A DNA stretch of 14,992 nucleotides from CAZKTS01 sp964555735 (GTDB lineage: Bacteria > Actinomycetota > Acidimicrobiia > IMCC26256 > PALSA-555). Of this stretch, positions 1 to 6,328 are shown in pieces (within the stretch, counting starts at the first letter, position 1; the number at the start of each line of letters is the position of its first letter). The position numbers were made by a program, and so were the translations under genes. Under the pieces are notes generated by a model. That model was not told the DNA's origin, searched no databases, and saw only the letters and a program-made list of their open reading frames with translations. The stretch covers positions 1 to 14,992 of the forward strand of contig CAZKTS010000285.1 in assembly GCA_964555735.1 (NCBI GenBank), in the 5' to 3' direction.

Positions 1-1
1 A

Positions 2-238
2 GAGGTGGTGGCGCGCTACGAGCGAACGAGCGGCCGCACCGCGCGCGACCTCCACTTCTACGAGGTGTTCGCCGGGCTCCGCTTCGCGATCGTGATGATG
101 CGGATCGGCAAGCTGCTCGTCGACTTCGAGCTGATGCCGGCTGACAACGACATGGCCGAGAACAACGCGGTCACCCGGGTCGTCGCCGACCTCCTCGACC
201 TGCCGTCGCCCGGCCCCGCACCCGAGCCGGCCTGGTAG
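2..238 (+). CDS. Phosphotransferase family protein (APH/ACAD10-11-like), C-terminal fragment
   Basis: This is the 3' end of a gene that begins left of the window; the frame is open from base 2, so no start can be assigned. About 78 residues are visible. The stretch RDLHFYEVFAGLRFAIVMMR followed by IGKLL resembles the C-terminal helices of the aminoglycoside-phosphotransferase-like (APH) kinases that often sit beside acyl-CoA dehydrogenases in actinobacteria. The catalytic Asp and P-loop region would lie upstream and cannot be checked. Family members are thought to phosphorylate small hydroxylated substrates, in ACAD10/11 proteins a hydroxyacyl group. The next gene starts 36 bases downstream on the same strand, so they are probably cotranscribed. 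Family assignment is moderate because only the tail is present. Confidence 0.7.
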   Translation, partial: EVVARYERTSGRTARDLHFYEVFAGLRFAIVMMRIGKLLVDFELMPADNDMAENNAVTRVVADLLDLPSPGPAPEPAW

Positions 239-274
239 CGGTCCCGACCGCGATCACGAACGAGAGGACCCGCC

Positions 275-745
275 ATGCCCGAGACCACCGACCGCATCGA
301 GGTGCAACGCACGATCGCCGCGGACCCCGCGGCGATCTTCTCGGTGCTGCGCGATCCCAACGGCCACGTGACGATCGACAGCTCGGGCATGCTCATGGAC
401 GCCACCGGCGAGCCCGTGGACGCGGTGGGCGACCGCTTCGTCGTGCACATGGACCGCGAGTCGCTGAACGACTACCCGCTCGGGAAGTACGACGTCACCG
501 TCATCATCACTGCGTTCGACGAGAACCGTGAGATCGCGTGGACGATCGACGGCCAGATCCAGCCCCCGATCCGTCACGTCTACGGCTACCGACTCGAGCC
601 GGTCGACGAGGGCACGCTGGTGACCGCGTACTACGACTGGTCCGACATCGACGACGTCTACCGCGAGGCGAACATCTTCCCCGTCATCCCCGAGACCTCG
701 ATCCGCGCCACCCTCGGGATCCTGGCGAGGACCGTCAAGGGCTGA
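275..745 (+). CDS. SRPBCC (polyketide cyclase/START-like) family protein
   Basis: A 156-residue protein, the usual length for a single SRPBCC/Bet v1-like fold with a hydrophobic ligand pocket. The N-terminal strand and helix IEVQRTIAADPAAIFSVLRD (about residues 9-28) is the family hallmark. The central FDENREIAWTI and the later GYRLEPVDEGTLVTAYYDWS match the sheet strands, and the end (residues 140-156) forms the long C-terminal helix. The ATG is preceded by GAGAGGA at 262-268 with good spacing, which fixes the start. There is no signal peptide, so it is probably cytosolic. Such proteins bind or cyclise lipids or aromatics, and no ligand can be inferred here. It follows the phosphotransferase by 36 bases and ends 19 bases from a convergent crotonase, with no clear terminator hairpin in the gap. 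Confidence 0.85.
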   Translation: MPETTDRIEVQRTIAADPAAIFSVLRDPNGHVTIDSSGMLMDATGEPVDAVGDRFVVHMDRESLNDYPLGKYDVTVIITAFDENREIAWTIDGQIQPPIRHVYGYRLEPVDEGTLVTAYYDWSDIDDVYREANIFPVIPETSIRATLGILARTVKG

Positions 746-764
746 GCCTCGCCGTCCGCGCCGT

Positions 765-1643
765 TCAGTCGGTCGGGTCGAGCCCGGCCGGCCAGTCGAG
801 CGTAGGGCTCAGCGACCACTGCGGGGCGCGGCGCTCCAGGAACGCGAGCACGCCCTCCTTCGCGTCCTCGCGACCCATCACCTCCAGGTGCATCAGCGTC
901 TCGAGGCGATCGGCCTCGTCGGCGGGGAGTGGGGGGTCGGCCCAGAGCAGCCGCTTGCTGATCGCGACCGAGAGCGGCGCGGTGTTGGTGGCGATGTCGG
1001 TCGCGACCTCGAGGGTCGCGTCGAGCACCTCGTCGGCGGGCAGCGCCCGGCTCGCGATGCCCATGCGGAGCGCGTCCTCGGCGGTGAAGTGCCGTCCGGT
1101 GAGCAGGAGCTCCGCAGCGTTGGCGAAGCCCGCGGCGCGCGGCACGGTCCAGTGCGAGTGCGCGTCCGGGATCACGCCCCGGCGCACGTGCACGAAGCCG
1201 TACTTGGCGCCGACCGCCATCACCCGGATGTCGCACTGCATCGCCAAGGTCATGCCGATGCCGATCGCGTGACCGTTCACCGCGGCGAGCACCGGCGTGC
1301 GGATGGTCCACGGCAGCGGGCGGACCGGTGAGGACGTGAACTCGGCCCTGCCGCCGTCGGCGCCGTCATCGCGCTCCCCGGGTGCCGCGAAGGTCTCACC
1401 GGCCGGTGTGAGGTCGGCACCGGCACAGAAGGCGTCGCCTGCACCGGTGACGACGACCGCTCGCACCTCGTCGGTGACGTCGGCCCAGGCGTAGACGCGG
1501 CCGAGCGCGTCACCCATCGCGCCGGTGAACGCGTTGCGCCGCTCGGGCCGGTGCAGCGTCACGAGTGCCACGCGCTCGCGCAGCTCGAGGGTGAGGTCGT
1601 GCAGGTCTGCGGGGACGACCGGGCGGGAGTCGGGCATGGCCAT
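765..1643 (-). CDS. Enoyl-CoA hydratase/isomerase (crotonase) family protein, non-canonical acid/base residues
   Basis: A 292-residue crotonase-fold protein of normal length. The N-terminal strands include VALVTLHRPERRNAF (26-39). The oxyanion-hole segments are AFCAGADL (71-78) and AAVNGHAIGIG (120-130), both well conserved. Classical enoyl-CoA hydratases have two catalytic Glu residues. Here the first position is Thr (GIGMTLAM, residue 132) and the usual PE motif is replaced by the YGFVHVRRGVIPDAHSHW region (148-165), with an Asp at 160 where related subfamilies often carry Glu. It could therefore be an isomerase, hydrolase or other crotonase rather than a 2-enoyl hydratase. I chose ATG 1643 because it lies exactly downstream of a -10-like element (leaderless); ATG 1637 is an alternative. 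It is divergent from the desulforedoxin-like gene at 1661 with a 17-base gap. Confidence 0.88.
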   Translation of the reverse strand: MAMPDSRPVVPADLHDLTLELRERVALVTLHRPERRNAFTGAMGDALGRVYAWADVTDEVRAVVVTGAGDAFCAGADLTPAGETFAAPGERDDGADGGRAEFTSSPVRPLPWTIRTPVLAAVNGHAIGIGMTLAMQCDIRVMAVGAKYGFVHVRRGVIPDAHSHWTVPRAAGFANAAELLLTGRHFTAEDALRMGIASRALPADEVLDATLEVATDIATNTAPLSVAISKRLLWADPPLPADEADRLETLMHLEVMGREDAKEGVLAFLERRAPQWSLSPTLDWPAGLDPTD

Positions 1644-1648
1644 TTCGC

Positions 1649-1655
1649 TAGTCTG
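1649..1655. promoter_or_regulatory. Symmetric bidirectional -10 element between divergent leaderless genes
   Basis: Read on +, TAGTCT (1649-1654) matches TANNNT and its last T lies 7 bases before the A of ATG at 1661. Read on -, CAGACT (1655-1650) keeps the two key bases (A at -11, T at -7) and ends 7 bases before the ATG at 1643. Both mRNAs would then start at their own start codon. No Shine-Dalgarno is visible in front of either ATG, which fits leaderless translation, common in actinobacteria. Promoter symmetry of this kind is a described phenomenon; its use here is inferred. Confidence 0.55.
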
Positions 1656-1660
1656 ACCGC

Positions 1661-1786
1661 ATGGCACCGACGGCAGTGGGAGCACGGCTGCGCTGCGCGC
1701 AGTGCGGCACCGAGATCATCGTGGTGAAGGGCACCGACGACGAGGTCCAATGCTGCGGGGCCCCGATGACGGCGCGCGAGTCGTAG
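1661..1786 (+). CDS. Desulforedoxin-like small metal protein (four Cys)
   Basis: A 41-residue protein, MAPTAVGARL followed by RCAQCGTEII and an end with CCGAPM. It has Cys at 12, 15, 31 and 32, that is C-x2-C-x15-C-C. This is exactly the spacing of desulforedoxin and of the N-terminal domain of desulfoferrodoxin, which bind one iron per chain in a rubredoxin-like FeCys4 site and dimerise. The role is probably electron transfer or metal binding in the cytosol. It is the first gene of the + operon, appears leaderless from the shared promoter at 1649-1655, and its TAG stop (1784) overlaps the Shine-Dalgarno GGAG of the next, related gene. The length equals that of free-standing desulforedoxin, so it is not a truncated desulfoferrodoxin. 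Zinc rather than iron cannot be excluded. Confidence 0.75.
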   Translation: MAPTAVGARLRCAQCGTEIIVVKGTDDEVQCCGAPMTARES

Positions 1787-1794
1787 GAGCACCC

Positions 1795-1938
1795 ATGGCC
1801 AACCTCCTCGGGAAGCGCTACCAGTGCTCGGTCTGCGAGGCGACCGTGCTCGTCACCAAGCCCGGCGACGGCGCCCTGGCCTGCCACGGGCAGCCGATGG
1901 AGGTCGCCCAGGCCAAGCCGCTCCCGTCGTCCGACTGA
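1795..1938 (+). CDS. Desulforedoxin-like protein, fourth ligand Cys replaced by His
   Basis: A 47-residue paralogue of the preceding gene: YQCSVCEATVLV, then GDGALACHGQPM. Ligand positions are Cys11, Cys14, Cys30 and His31, keeping the C-x2-C-x15 spacing but with CH in place of the terminal CC pair (codon CAC at 1885-1887). The expected site is therefore Cys3His instead of FeCys4. Such a change would be expected to alter redox potential or metal choice; that is inference. It has 9 bases of alternative N-terminus compared with its neighbour and a short C-terminal tail, AQAKPLPSSD. GGAG at 1786-1789 overlaps the upstream stop, so the two are translated together. The crotonase start lies 25 bases downstream. 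A hetero-dimer with the first protein is plausible because desulforedoxins are dimers. Confidence 0.72.
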   Translation: MANLLGKRYQCSVCEATVLVTKPGDGALACHGQPMEVAQAKPLPSSD

Positions 1939-1963
1939 GCGTCTCGGCCCGGAGCGCGAGACC

Positions 1964-2974
1964 GTGCCGGTCGTCGCACTCGACGCTCGGCTCCTCGCCG
2001 CCGGCACGCCGGCGCTCCGGGCGGCACTCCGCGACCACTGGGGCGACGCCATCCTCGTGCGCGTCGACGACGCCCCCCGGGCGCTCGACGGGCCCGCGGC
2101 CGAGTGGCTCCGGCGGATCCCCGCCCTGACCGTCGGCGTGGGCACGGCCCCGCCGGCCGACGCGTTCGACCTCGTCACCGACGACCCGGCGGAGGCCGAC
2201 GGCTGGTGCAGCTCGTTCGAGCGGGCGCCGCACGCCGCCCAGGCGGCCGCACTGCTCCTGCGCCGACCCGCGCACGACACCTGGACCGGGCTCGTCCACG
2301 AGTCGCTCGTGTACTCGCTGCTCCAGTCCGGACCGGAGTTCTCGGCGTGGCGCGCGTCTCATGCGGCCGCGCCGTCGGACGACGACGCGCCGCGCGTCCG
2401 CGTCGAGGTGAACACCCGCACGCGACGGATCGTCCTCACCCGACCTGATCGCCACAACGCGATCGACACGCGGATGCGCGACGAGCTGCTCGAGGCCCTC
2501 CGCGAGGCCGAGCTCGTGTCCGGTCCGGTGGTCGTGCGAGGCGACGGATCGTCGTTCTGCTCGGGTGGCGATCTCGACACGTTCGGCACCTTCCCCGATC
2601 CCGTCTCCTCGCACGAGATCCGGCTCGCCCGCTCGCTCGCCTGGCACTTCCACGGGCTCTCGTCCCGCATGGTCGTCGGCGTCCACGGCGCCTGCCTCGG
2701 CGCAGGCATCGAGCTCCCCGCGTTCGCGAGCCACGTCGTCGCGACGACCGATGCCCGCTTCGGCCTCCCGGAGCTCTCGCTCGGCCTCGTGCCGGGTGCC
2801 GGCGGGACGGTGTCGATCACACGCCGCGTCGGGCGGTCGCGACTGCTCGCCCTGCTGCTCCTCGACGGTACGATCCCGGCCGCCACCGCCCGCTCGTGGG
2901 GCCTGGTCGACGAGCTCGTCGTGCCGGACCGACTGGACGAGCGTCTCGACGAGATCTCGGAGTCGCGCGCGTGA
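1964..2974 (+). CDS. Enoyl-CoA hydratase/isomerase with degenerate crotonase-like N-terminal domain
   Basis: A 336-residue protein from a GTG start with GGAG at 1951-1954. Residues about 145-330 are a crotonase core: RPDRHNAID (160-168), oxyanion segments FCSGGDL (198-204) and HGACLGAGIE (241-250), then FGLPELSLGLVPGAGGT (266-282). Both catalytic Glu positions of true hydratases are present (E250, E270). The core stops soon after GLVDELV, lacking the roughly 60-residue C-terminal helical part of ordinary crotonases. The first 140 residues contain IPALTVGVGTAPPADAFDL and HESLVYSLLQSGPEFSAWR, which resemble a decayed crotonase with those helices. From memory, similar proteins occur in actinobacteria. 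Its TGA overlaps the GTG of the next gene (GTGA, 2971-2974), so translation is coupled to the acyl-CoA ligase. It probably hydrates an enoyl-CoA made in this pathway. Confidence 0.85.
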   Translation: MPVVALDARLLAAGTPALRAALRDHWGDAILVRVDDAPRALDGPAAEWLRRIPALTVGVGTAPPADAFDLVTDDPAEADGWCSSFERAPHAAQAAALLLRRPAHDTWTGLVHESLVYSLLQSGPEFSAWRASHAAAPSDDDAPRVRVEVNTRTRRIVLTRPDRHNAIDTRMRDELLEALREAELVSGPVVVRGDGSSFCSGGDLDTFGTFPDPVSSHEIRLARSLAWHFHGLSSRMVVGVHGACLGAGIELPAFASHVVATTDARFGLPELSLGLVPGAGGTVSITRRVGRSRLLALLLLDGTIPAATARSWGLVDELVVPDRLDERLDEISESRA

Positions 2975-4401
2975 ACATCGCCATGCTCCTCGACATGGCT
3001 GCCGACGGCATCGGTGACCGCATCGCGTTCGGCAGCCGGACCGACGGCCTCACCTACGAAGCGCTGCGCAGGCACGCCCGGGCGATCGGCGCGCACGTGC
3101 GCGCCAGCGAGGTCCACACCGTCGCCCTGCTCGCGGAGTCGTCGCCGCTCGTGCCCGCGGCGCTCTTCGGTGCCGCCTGGGCCGGTGCGGCCTACGCGCC
3201 GATCAACTTCCGCCTGCCCGAAGACGCCCGGCGCGAGCTGTTGCACCGCTTGCGCCCCGCGGACGTCGCCGACGACGGCTGGCTCGGGTTCCCGCTCGCG
3301 TCCGAGGCCTCGTTCCCCGATGAGCCCACCCGTCCGGCCGTCCTCCTCTTCACGAGCGGCACGTCGGCGGCGCCCAAGGCCGCGGTGCTCGAGCACGACC
3401 AGCTCCTCGCCTACCAGCTCAACACGGTGGAGTTCGCGTCCGCGGCCGAGGACGAAGCCGTGCTACTCGCCGTCCCGCCGTTCCACATCGCGGGGGTCAC
3501 CGCGATCCTCAGCTCCACCTACGCGGGGCGTCGTGTCGTCCCGCTCCCCCGCTTCGACGCCGAGCAGTGGCTCACGACGGCGCGCGACGAGCAGATCACG
3601 CACGCGTTCGTCGTCCCCACGATGCTCGCCCGCATCGTCGCGGTCCTCGACGCCGATCCCTCCGCGCGCCCGCTGACGCTCCGACATCTCGCCTACGGCG
3701 GCGCCCGCATGCCCGCCCCGGTGCTCGAGCGGGCCCTGCGCCTGCTCCCCGAGACGGGGTTCGTGAACGCGTACGGCCTCACCGAGACGAGCAGCACCGT
3801 CTGCGTCCTCGGCCCCGACGACCACCGCGCCGCGCTCGACGGCGACGAGGCTGCGACGGCGCGGCTGGCGTCGGTCGGTCAGCCGGTGCCCGGCATCGAG
3901 GTGCGCGTCGTCGGCGACGACGGGAGCGCGTTGGGTGCCGGCGAGAGCGGCGAGATCCAGATCCGGGGCGCGCAGGTCTCCGGCGAGTACATGGGCGCAG
4001 GCTCCCAGCGCGACCACGACGGGTGGCTGCACACCGGCGACCGAGGCCACGTCGACGACGCGGGCTACCTGTTCGTGGAGGGCCGGGGCGACGACACGAT
4101 CATCCGCGGCGGCGAGAACATCGCCGCGGCCGAGATCGAGGACGCCCTCTTGCGCCACCCCGCGGTCGGTGGGTGCGCGGCCGTCGGGTTGCCCGACGAG
4201 GAGTGGGGCGAGCGCGTCGCGGTCATGGTGTCGGCGCGGTCCGGAGCGTCGGTCGACCCCGACGAGCTGCGCGCCTGGGCACGCGAGCAGCTCGGTTCCC
4301 TCAAGGCACCCGAAATCGTCCTCGTGCGCGACGAGCTCCCGCAGACCGCGACCGGCAAGATCCTGCGCCGTCAGGTGCGCGCCGACCTGTCGGAGGCGTG
4401 A
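2971..4401 (+). CDS. Acyl-CoA synthetase (class I adenylate-forming, AMP-binding)
   Basis: A 476-residue ligase, slightly short for the family (often 500-550). It activates a carboxylic acid with ATP to an acyl-AMP and then a CoA thioester. Visible motifs in order are the P-loop LLFTSGTSAAPKAAV (125-139), PPFHIAGV (169-176), AYGLTETSS (267-275), WLHTGDRGHVD (352-362), GRGDDTIIRGGENI (371-384) with the hinge region, and PQTATGKILRR (457-467), where Lys463 is the C-terminal catalytic lysine. GTG 2971 is chosen over an in-frame upstream GTG at 2896 because it forms a GTGA overlap with the crotonase, has GGAG at 2959-2962, and the N-terminus then matches the family. Its own stop overlaps the next start by the same GTGA arrangement (4398-4401). 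Substrate not predictable; a hydrophobic acid is likely from context. Confidence 0.93.
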   Translation: MNIAMLLDMAADGIGDRIAFGSRTDGLTYEALRRHARAIGAHVRASEVHTVALLAESSPLVPAALFGAAWAGAAYAPINFRLPEDARRELLHRLRPADVADDGWLGFPLASEASFPDEPTRPAVLLFTSGTSAAPKAAVLEHDQLLAYQLNTVEFASAAEDEAVLLAVPPFHIAGVTAILSSTYAGRRVVPLPRFDAEQWLTTARDEQITHAFVVPTMLARIVAVLDADPSARPLTLRHLAYGGARMPAPVLERALRLLPETGFVNAYGLTETSSTVCVLGPDDHRAALDGDEAATARLASVGQPVPGIEVRVVGDDGSALGAGESGEIQIRGAQVSGEYMGAGSQRDHDGWLHTGDRGHVDDAGYLFVEGRGDDTIIRGGENIAAAEIEDALLRHPAVGGCAAVGLPDEEWGERVAVMVSARSGASVDPDELRAWAREQLGSLKAPEIVLVRDELPQTATGKILRRQVRADLSEA

Positions 4402-5789
4402 CGCACCGCCCCACCCGGCGAGCCTTCCTCGCGGCCTCGGCCGCAGTGGCGATGTCCACGGTCGCGGCGCCGAGCGTTCGTGTGACCACGACCCAGGGCC
4501 GTCGCGGCATCCCCGAGCCCACGGGTGCGATCCGCACGCGGTGGGCGGCGGACCCGTTCGCGCTCGGCTCGTACTCGTACCTCGCCGTCGGCGCGAGCAG
4601 CGACGACCGCCGTGCGCTCGCCGAGCCGGTGGACGAGCAGCTCTTCTTCGCCGGTGAGGCGACCTCGGCCGCGTACGCGGCGACGGTCCACGGTGCGCTC
4701 CTCTCCGGACGCCGGGCCGCCGACGAGATCCTGGCCCTCGCCCGGCCCGGGGACTCGGTGGTCGTCGTGGGTGCCGACGTCTCCGGGTTGACCGCGGCGC
4801 GCCGGCTCCACGACGCCGGCACCGCCGTCATCGTCGTCGAGGCACGCGACCGCATCGGCGGCCGCGTCGTCACGGAGCACCGCCTCGGCATCCCGACCGA
4901 CCTCGGGGCGAGCTGGATCCACGGCGTCACCGGCAACCCCGTCGCCCGCCTCGCCCGCGAGCACGACATCCCGACGGCGGCCACCGACTACGACCGGGGT
5001 GTCGTCCGCGGCGTCGACGGCGCGGTGGTCAGCGACCGCCACGTCGAGGCGATGTACGCCGACTACGACCGCGTGCTGCGTGAGGTCGAGGGCCCGCGCG
5101 AGTCGCTCGACGACGACATCTCGCTCGGCGCGGCGATCGCGCGGGTGATCCCCCAGGACGATGCATGGACCGTCGAACGGCGTCGCGCCCTCGACCACGT
5201 GCTCAACGTCGAGATCGAGCAGGAGTACGCGGCCGACCTCGACCAGCTCTCGCTCTTCTGGTGGGACGCCGGAAGCGGCTTCGCCGGCCCCGACGTCGTC
5301 TTCCCGGAGACCGGCTACGAATGGCTCCCCCGCGTCCTCGCCGACGGCCTGAACGTCCGCCTCGGCGCGTCGGTGCACGAGATCGAACGCAGCGCTGACC
5401 GTGTGCGCGTGCGTCATGCCGGCGGCGTCGAGGAAGCGACCCGCGCGGTCGTCACCCTGCCGCTCGGTGTCGTGCAGGCCGGCACGGTCACGTTCTCCCC
5501 GCCGCTGCCCGAGCGCATGCGCCGCGCGGTCGATCGCATCGGCATGGGCCTGCTCGACAAGCTGTGGCTCCGGTTCCCCCGCGTCTTCTGGGACCGCGAC
5601 GTCGACGTCATCGACCACATCTCGGAGGTCACCGGCCGCTGGAACGAGTGGTACGACCTCTCGCACCTCACCGGCGAGCCCGTGCTCATCGGGTTCAACG
5701 CCGGGAGCTACGCGAGGTCACTCACCCCGCAGTCCGACGCCGCCGTCGTGGCCGATGCGATGGACGCCCTCCGCACCCTCTACGGCTGA
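4398..5789 (+). CDS. Flavin amine oxidase with circularly permuted domain order and Tat signal
   Basis: A 463-residue FAD oxidase of the MAO/polyamine-oxidase family, normal length but rearranged. Residues 1-30 look like a Tat signal (TRRAFLAASAAVAMS, twin Arg at 7-8). Residues 37-113 are the segment that normally ends the family: IPEPTG, TRWAADPFALGSYSYLAVG (47-65), LFFAGEATS (82-90) and TVHGALLSGRRAADEIL (96-112). Only then comes the normal N-terminal Rossmann motif, VVVVGADVSGLTAARRL (121-137), then EARDRIGGRV and GASWIHGVTGNP (170-181). The family Lys is at 388 (LLDKLWLRF). The chain stops at ALRTLYG, where the IPEPTG segment would normally follow. The middle Gly of GxGxxG is Asp127. The start overlaps the ligase stop (GTGA). 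GGAGG at 4392-4396 is very close, so coupling is likely. ATG 4452 is a weaker alternative that would lose the signal. It probably oxidises an amine outside the membrane, if active. Confidence 0.85.
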   Translation: MTHRPTRRAFLAASAAVAMSTVAAPSVRVTTTQGRRGIPEPTGAIRTRWAADPFALGSYSYLAVGASSDDRRALAEPVDEQLFFAGEATSAAYAATVHGALLSGRRAADEILALARPGDSVVVVGADVSGLTAARRLHDAGTAVIVVEARDRIGGRVVTEHRLGIPTDLGASWIHGVTGNPVARLAREHDIPTAATDYDRGVVRGVDGAVVSDRHVEAMYADYDRVLREVEGPRESLDDDISLGAAIARVIPQDDAWTVERRRALDHVLNVEIEQEYAADLDQLSLFWWDAGSGFAGPDVVFPETGYEWLPRVLADGLNVRLGASVHEIERSADRVRVRHAGGVEEATRAVVTLPLGVVQAGTVTFSPPLPERMRRAVDRIGMGLLDKLWLRFPRVFWDRDVDVIDHISEVTGRWNEWYDLSHLTGEPVLIGFNAGSYARSLTPQSDAAVVADAMDALRTLYG

Positions 5790-5805
5790 GGGGCGGCGGG
5801 TCGGG

Positions 5806-6297
5806 TCAGGACGGCGGCCAGTCCGGCGTGGGCACCACGAGCGTGTCCATCTCGGGCGGCGGCCCGAGTGCGACCGCGATCTTCGAGAACCCCATGAACA
5901 GGGCGACGCCCGTGGCGAGCTCGACGACCTCCGACGGCGTGAAGTGGTCGAGCAGCTCGCGTCGCTGGTCGGCGCCGAGCTCACCCGGCGTCCGGAGGAA
6001 GGTGTCGGTGAATCGGATGGCGGCCTTCTCGCGCTCGTCGAGCGCGTCGGCGGCCTCGAAGTCGTCGGTGATGCACGCCACGCGATCCTCGGTGAGCCCC
6101 TCTTCCCGAGCACCGGCGAACCGGACGTTGCGGCAGTAGGCGCAGTCGGTGGTGCGCGCGTTGCGCAGCCGGGCGACCTCCTTCACCGACTGCGGCAGCT
6201 CGCCGTGGCTCCACAGCGTGCCGTAGAGCTCGAGGAAGCGCATGAGCGCGTCCGGCTGCTCGGCCAGCACGCTCCCCGAGATCGCGTCGTCCGCCAT
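5806..6297 (-). CDS. AhpD/carboxymuconolactone decarboxylase family protein with CxxC
   Basis: A 163-residue protein of the AhpD-like fold. The core is EVARLRNARTTDCAYCRNVR (about 40-59) with Cys52 and Cys55 forming the CxxC redox pair. A canonical AhpD active site has a His shortly after this pair; here the position reads RNVR, so peroxidase chemistry is uncertain. Helices follow with EREKAAIRFTDTFLRTPGEL (88-107) and VVELATGVALFMGFSKIAVA (124-143), typical of the family. The ATG at 6297 is favoured because sequence further upstream in frame is Arg/Ser-rich noise. It lies 31 bases downstream of the ECF sigma-factor stop on the same strand, so it is probably cotranscribed with it. Its stop is 16 bases from the convergent amine-oxidase stop. 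Likely role: thiol-dependent oxidoreductase or a stress-linked disulfide protein. Confidence 0.85.
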   Translation of the reverse strand: MADDAISGSVLAEQPDALMRFLELYGTLWSHGELPQSVKEVARLRNARTTDCAYCRNVRFAGAREEGLTEDRVACITDDFEAADALDEREKAAIRFTDTFLRTPGELGADQRRELLDHFTPSEVVELATGVALFMGFSKIAVALGPPPEMDTLVVPTPDWPPS

Positions 6298-6328
6298 CGG
6301 CCGAGCGTACCCACGATCGGAGCCGCGC

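Noticed and set aside
3567..4397. Upstream in-frame extension of the amine oxidase into the acyl-CoA ligase gene
   Set aside because: The extension is Arg-rich out-of-frame reading of the ligase; the GTG at 4398 with GTGA overlap and a Tat signal is a far better start.
4371..5666. Long open frame on - (over 430 codons) opposite the amine oxidase
   Set aside because: Its translation is Asp/Arg/Val-rich with no family motif, while the + frame carries clear oxidase motifs; open antisense frames are expected at this GC content.
4398..5789. Tandem oxidase genes fused by a frameshift or a truncated pseudogene
   Set aside because: There is one uninterrupted frame, no duplicated motif and no missing segment; the pieces make one complete enzyme, which fits permutation better. 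An assembly artefact cannot be excluded without reads.
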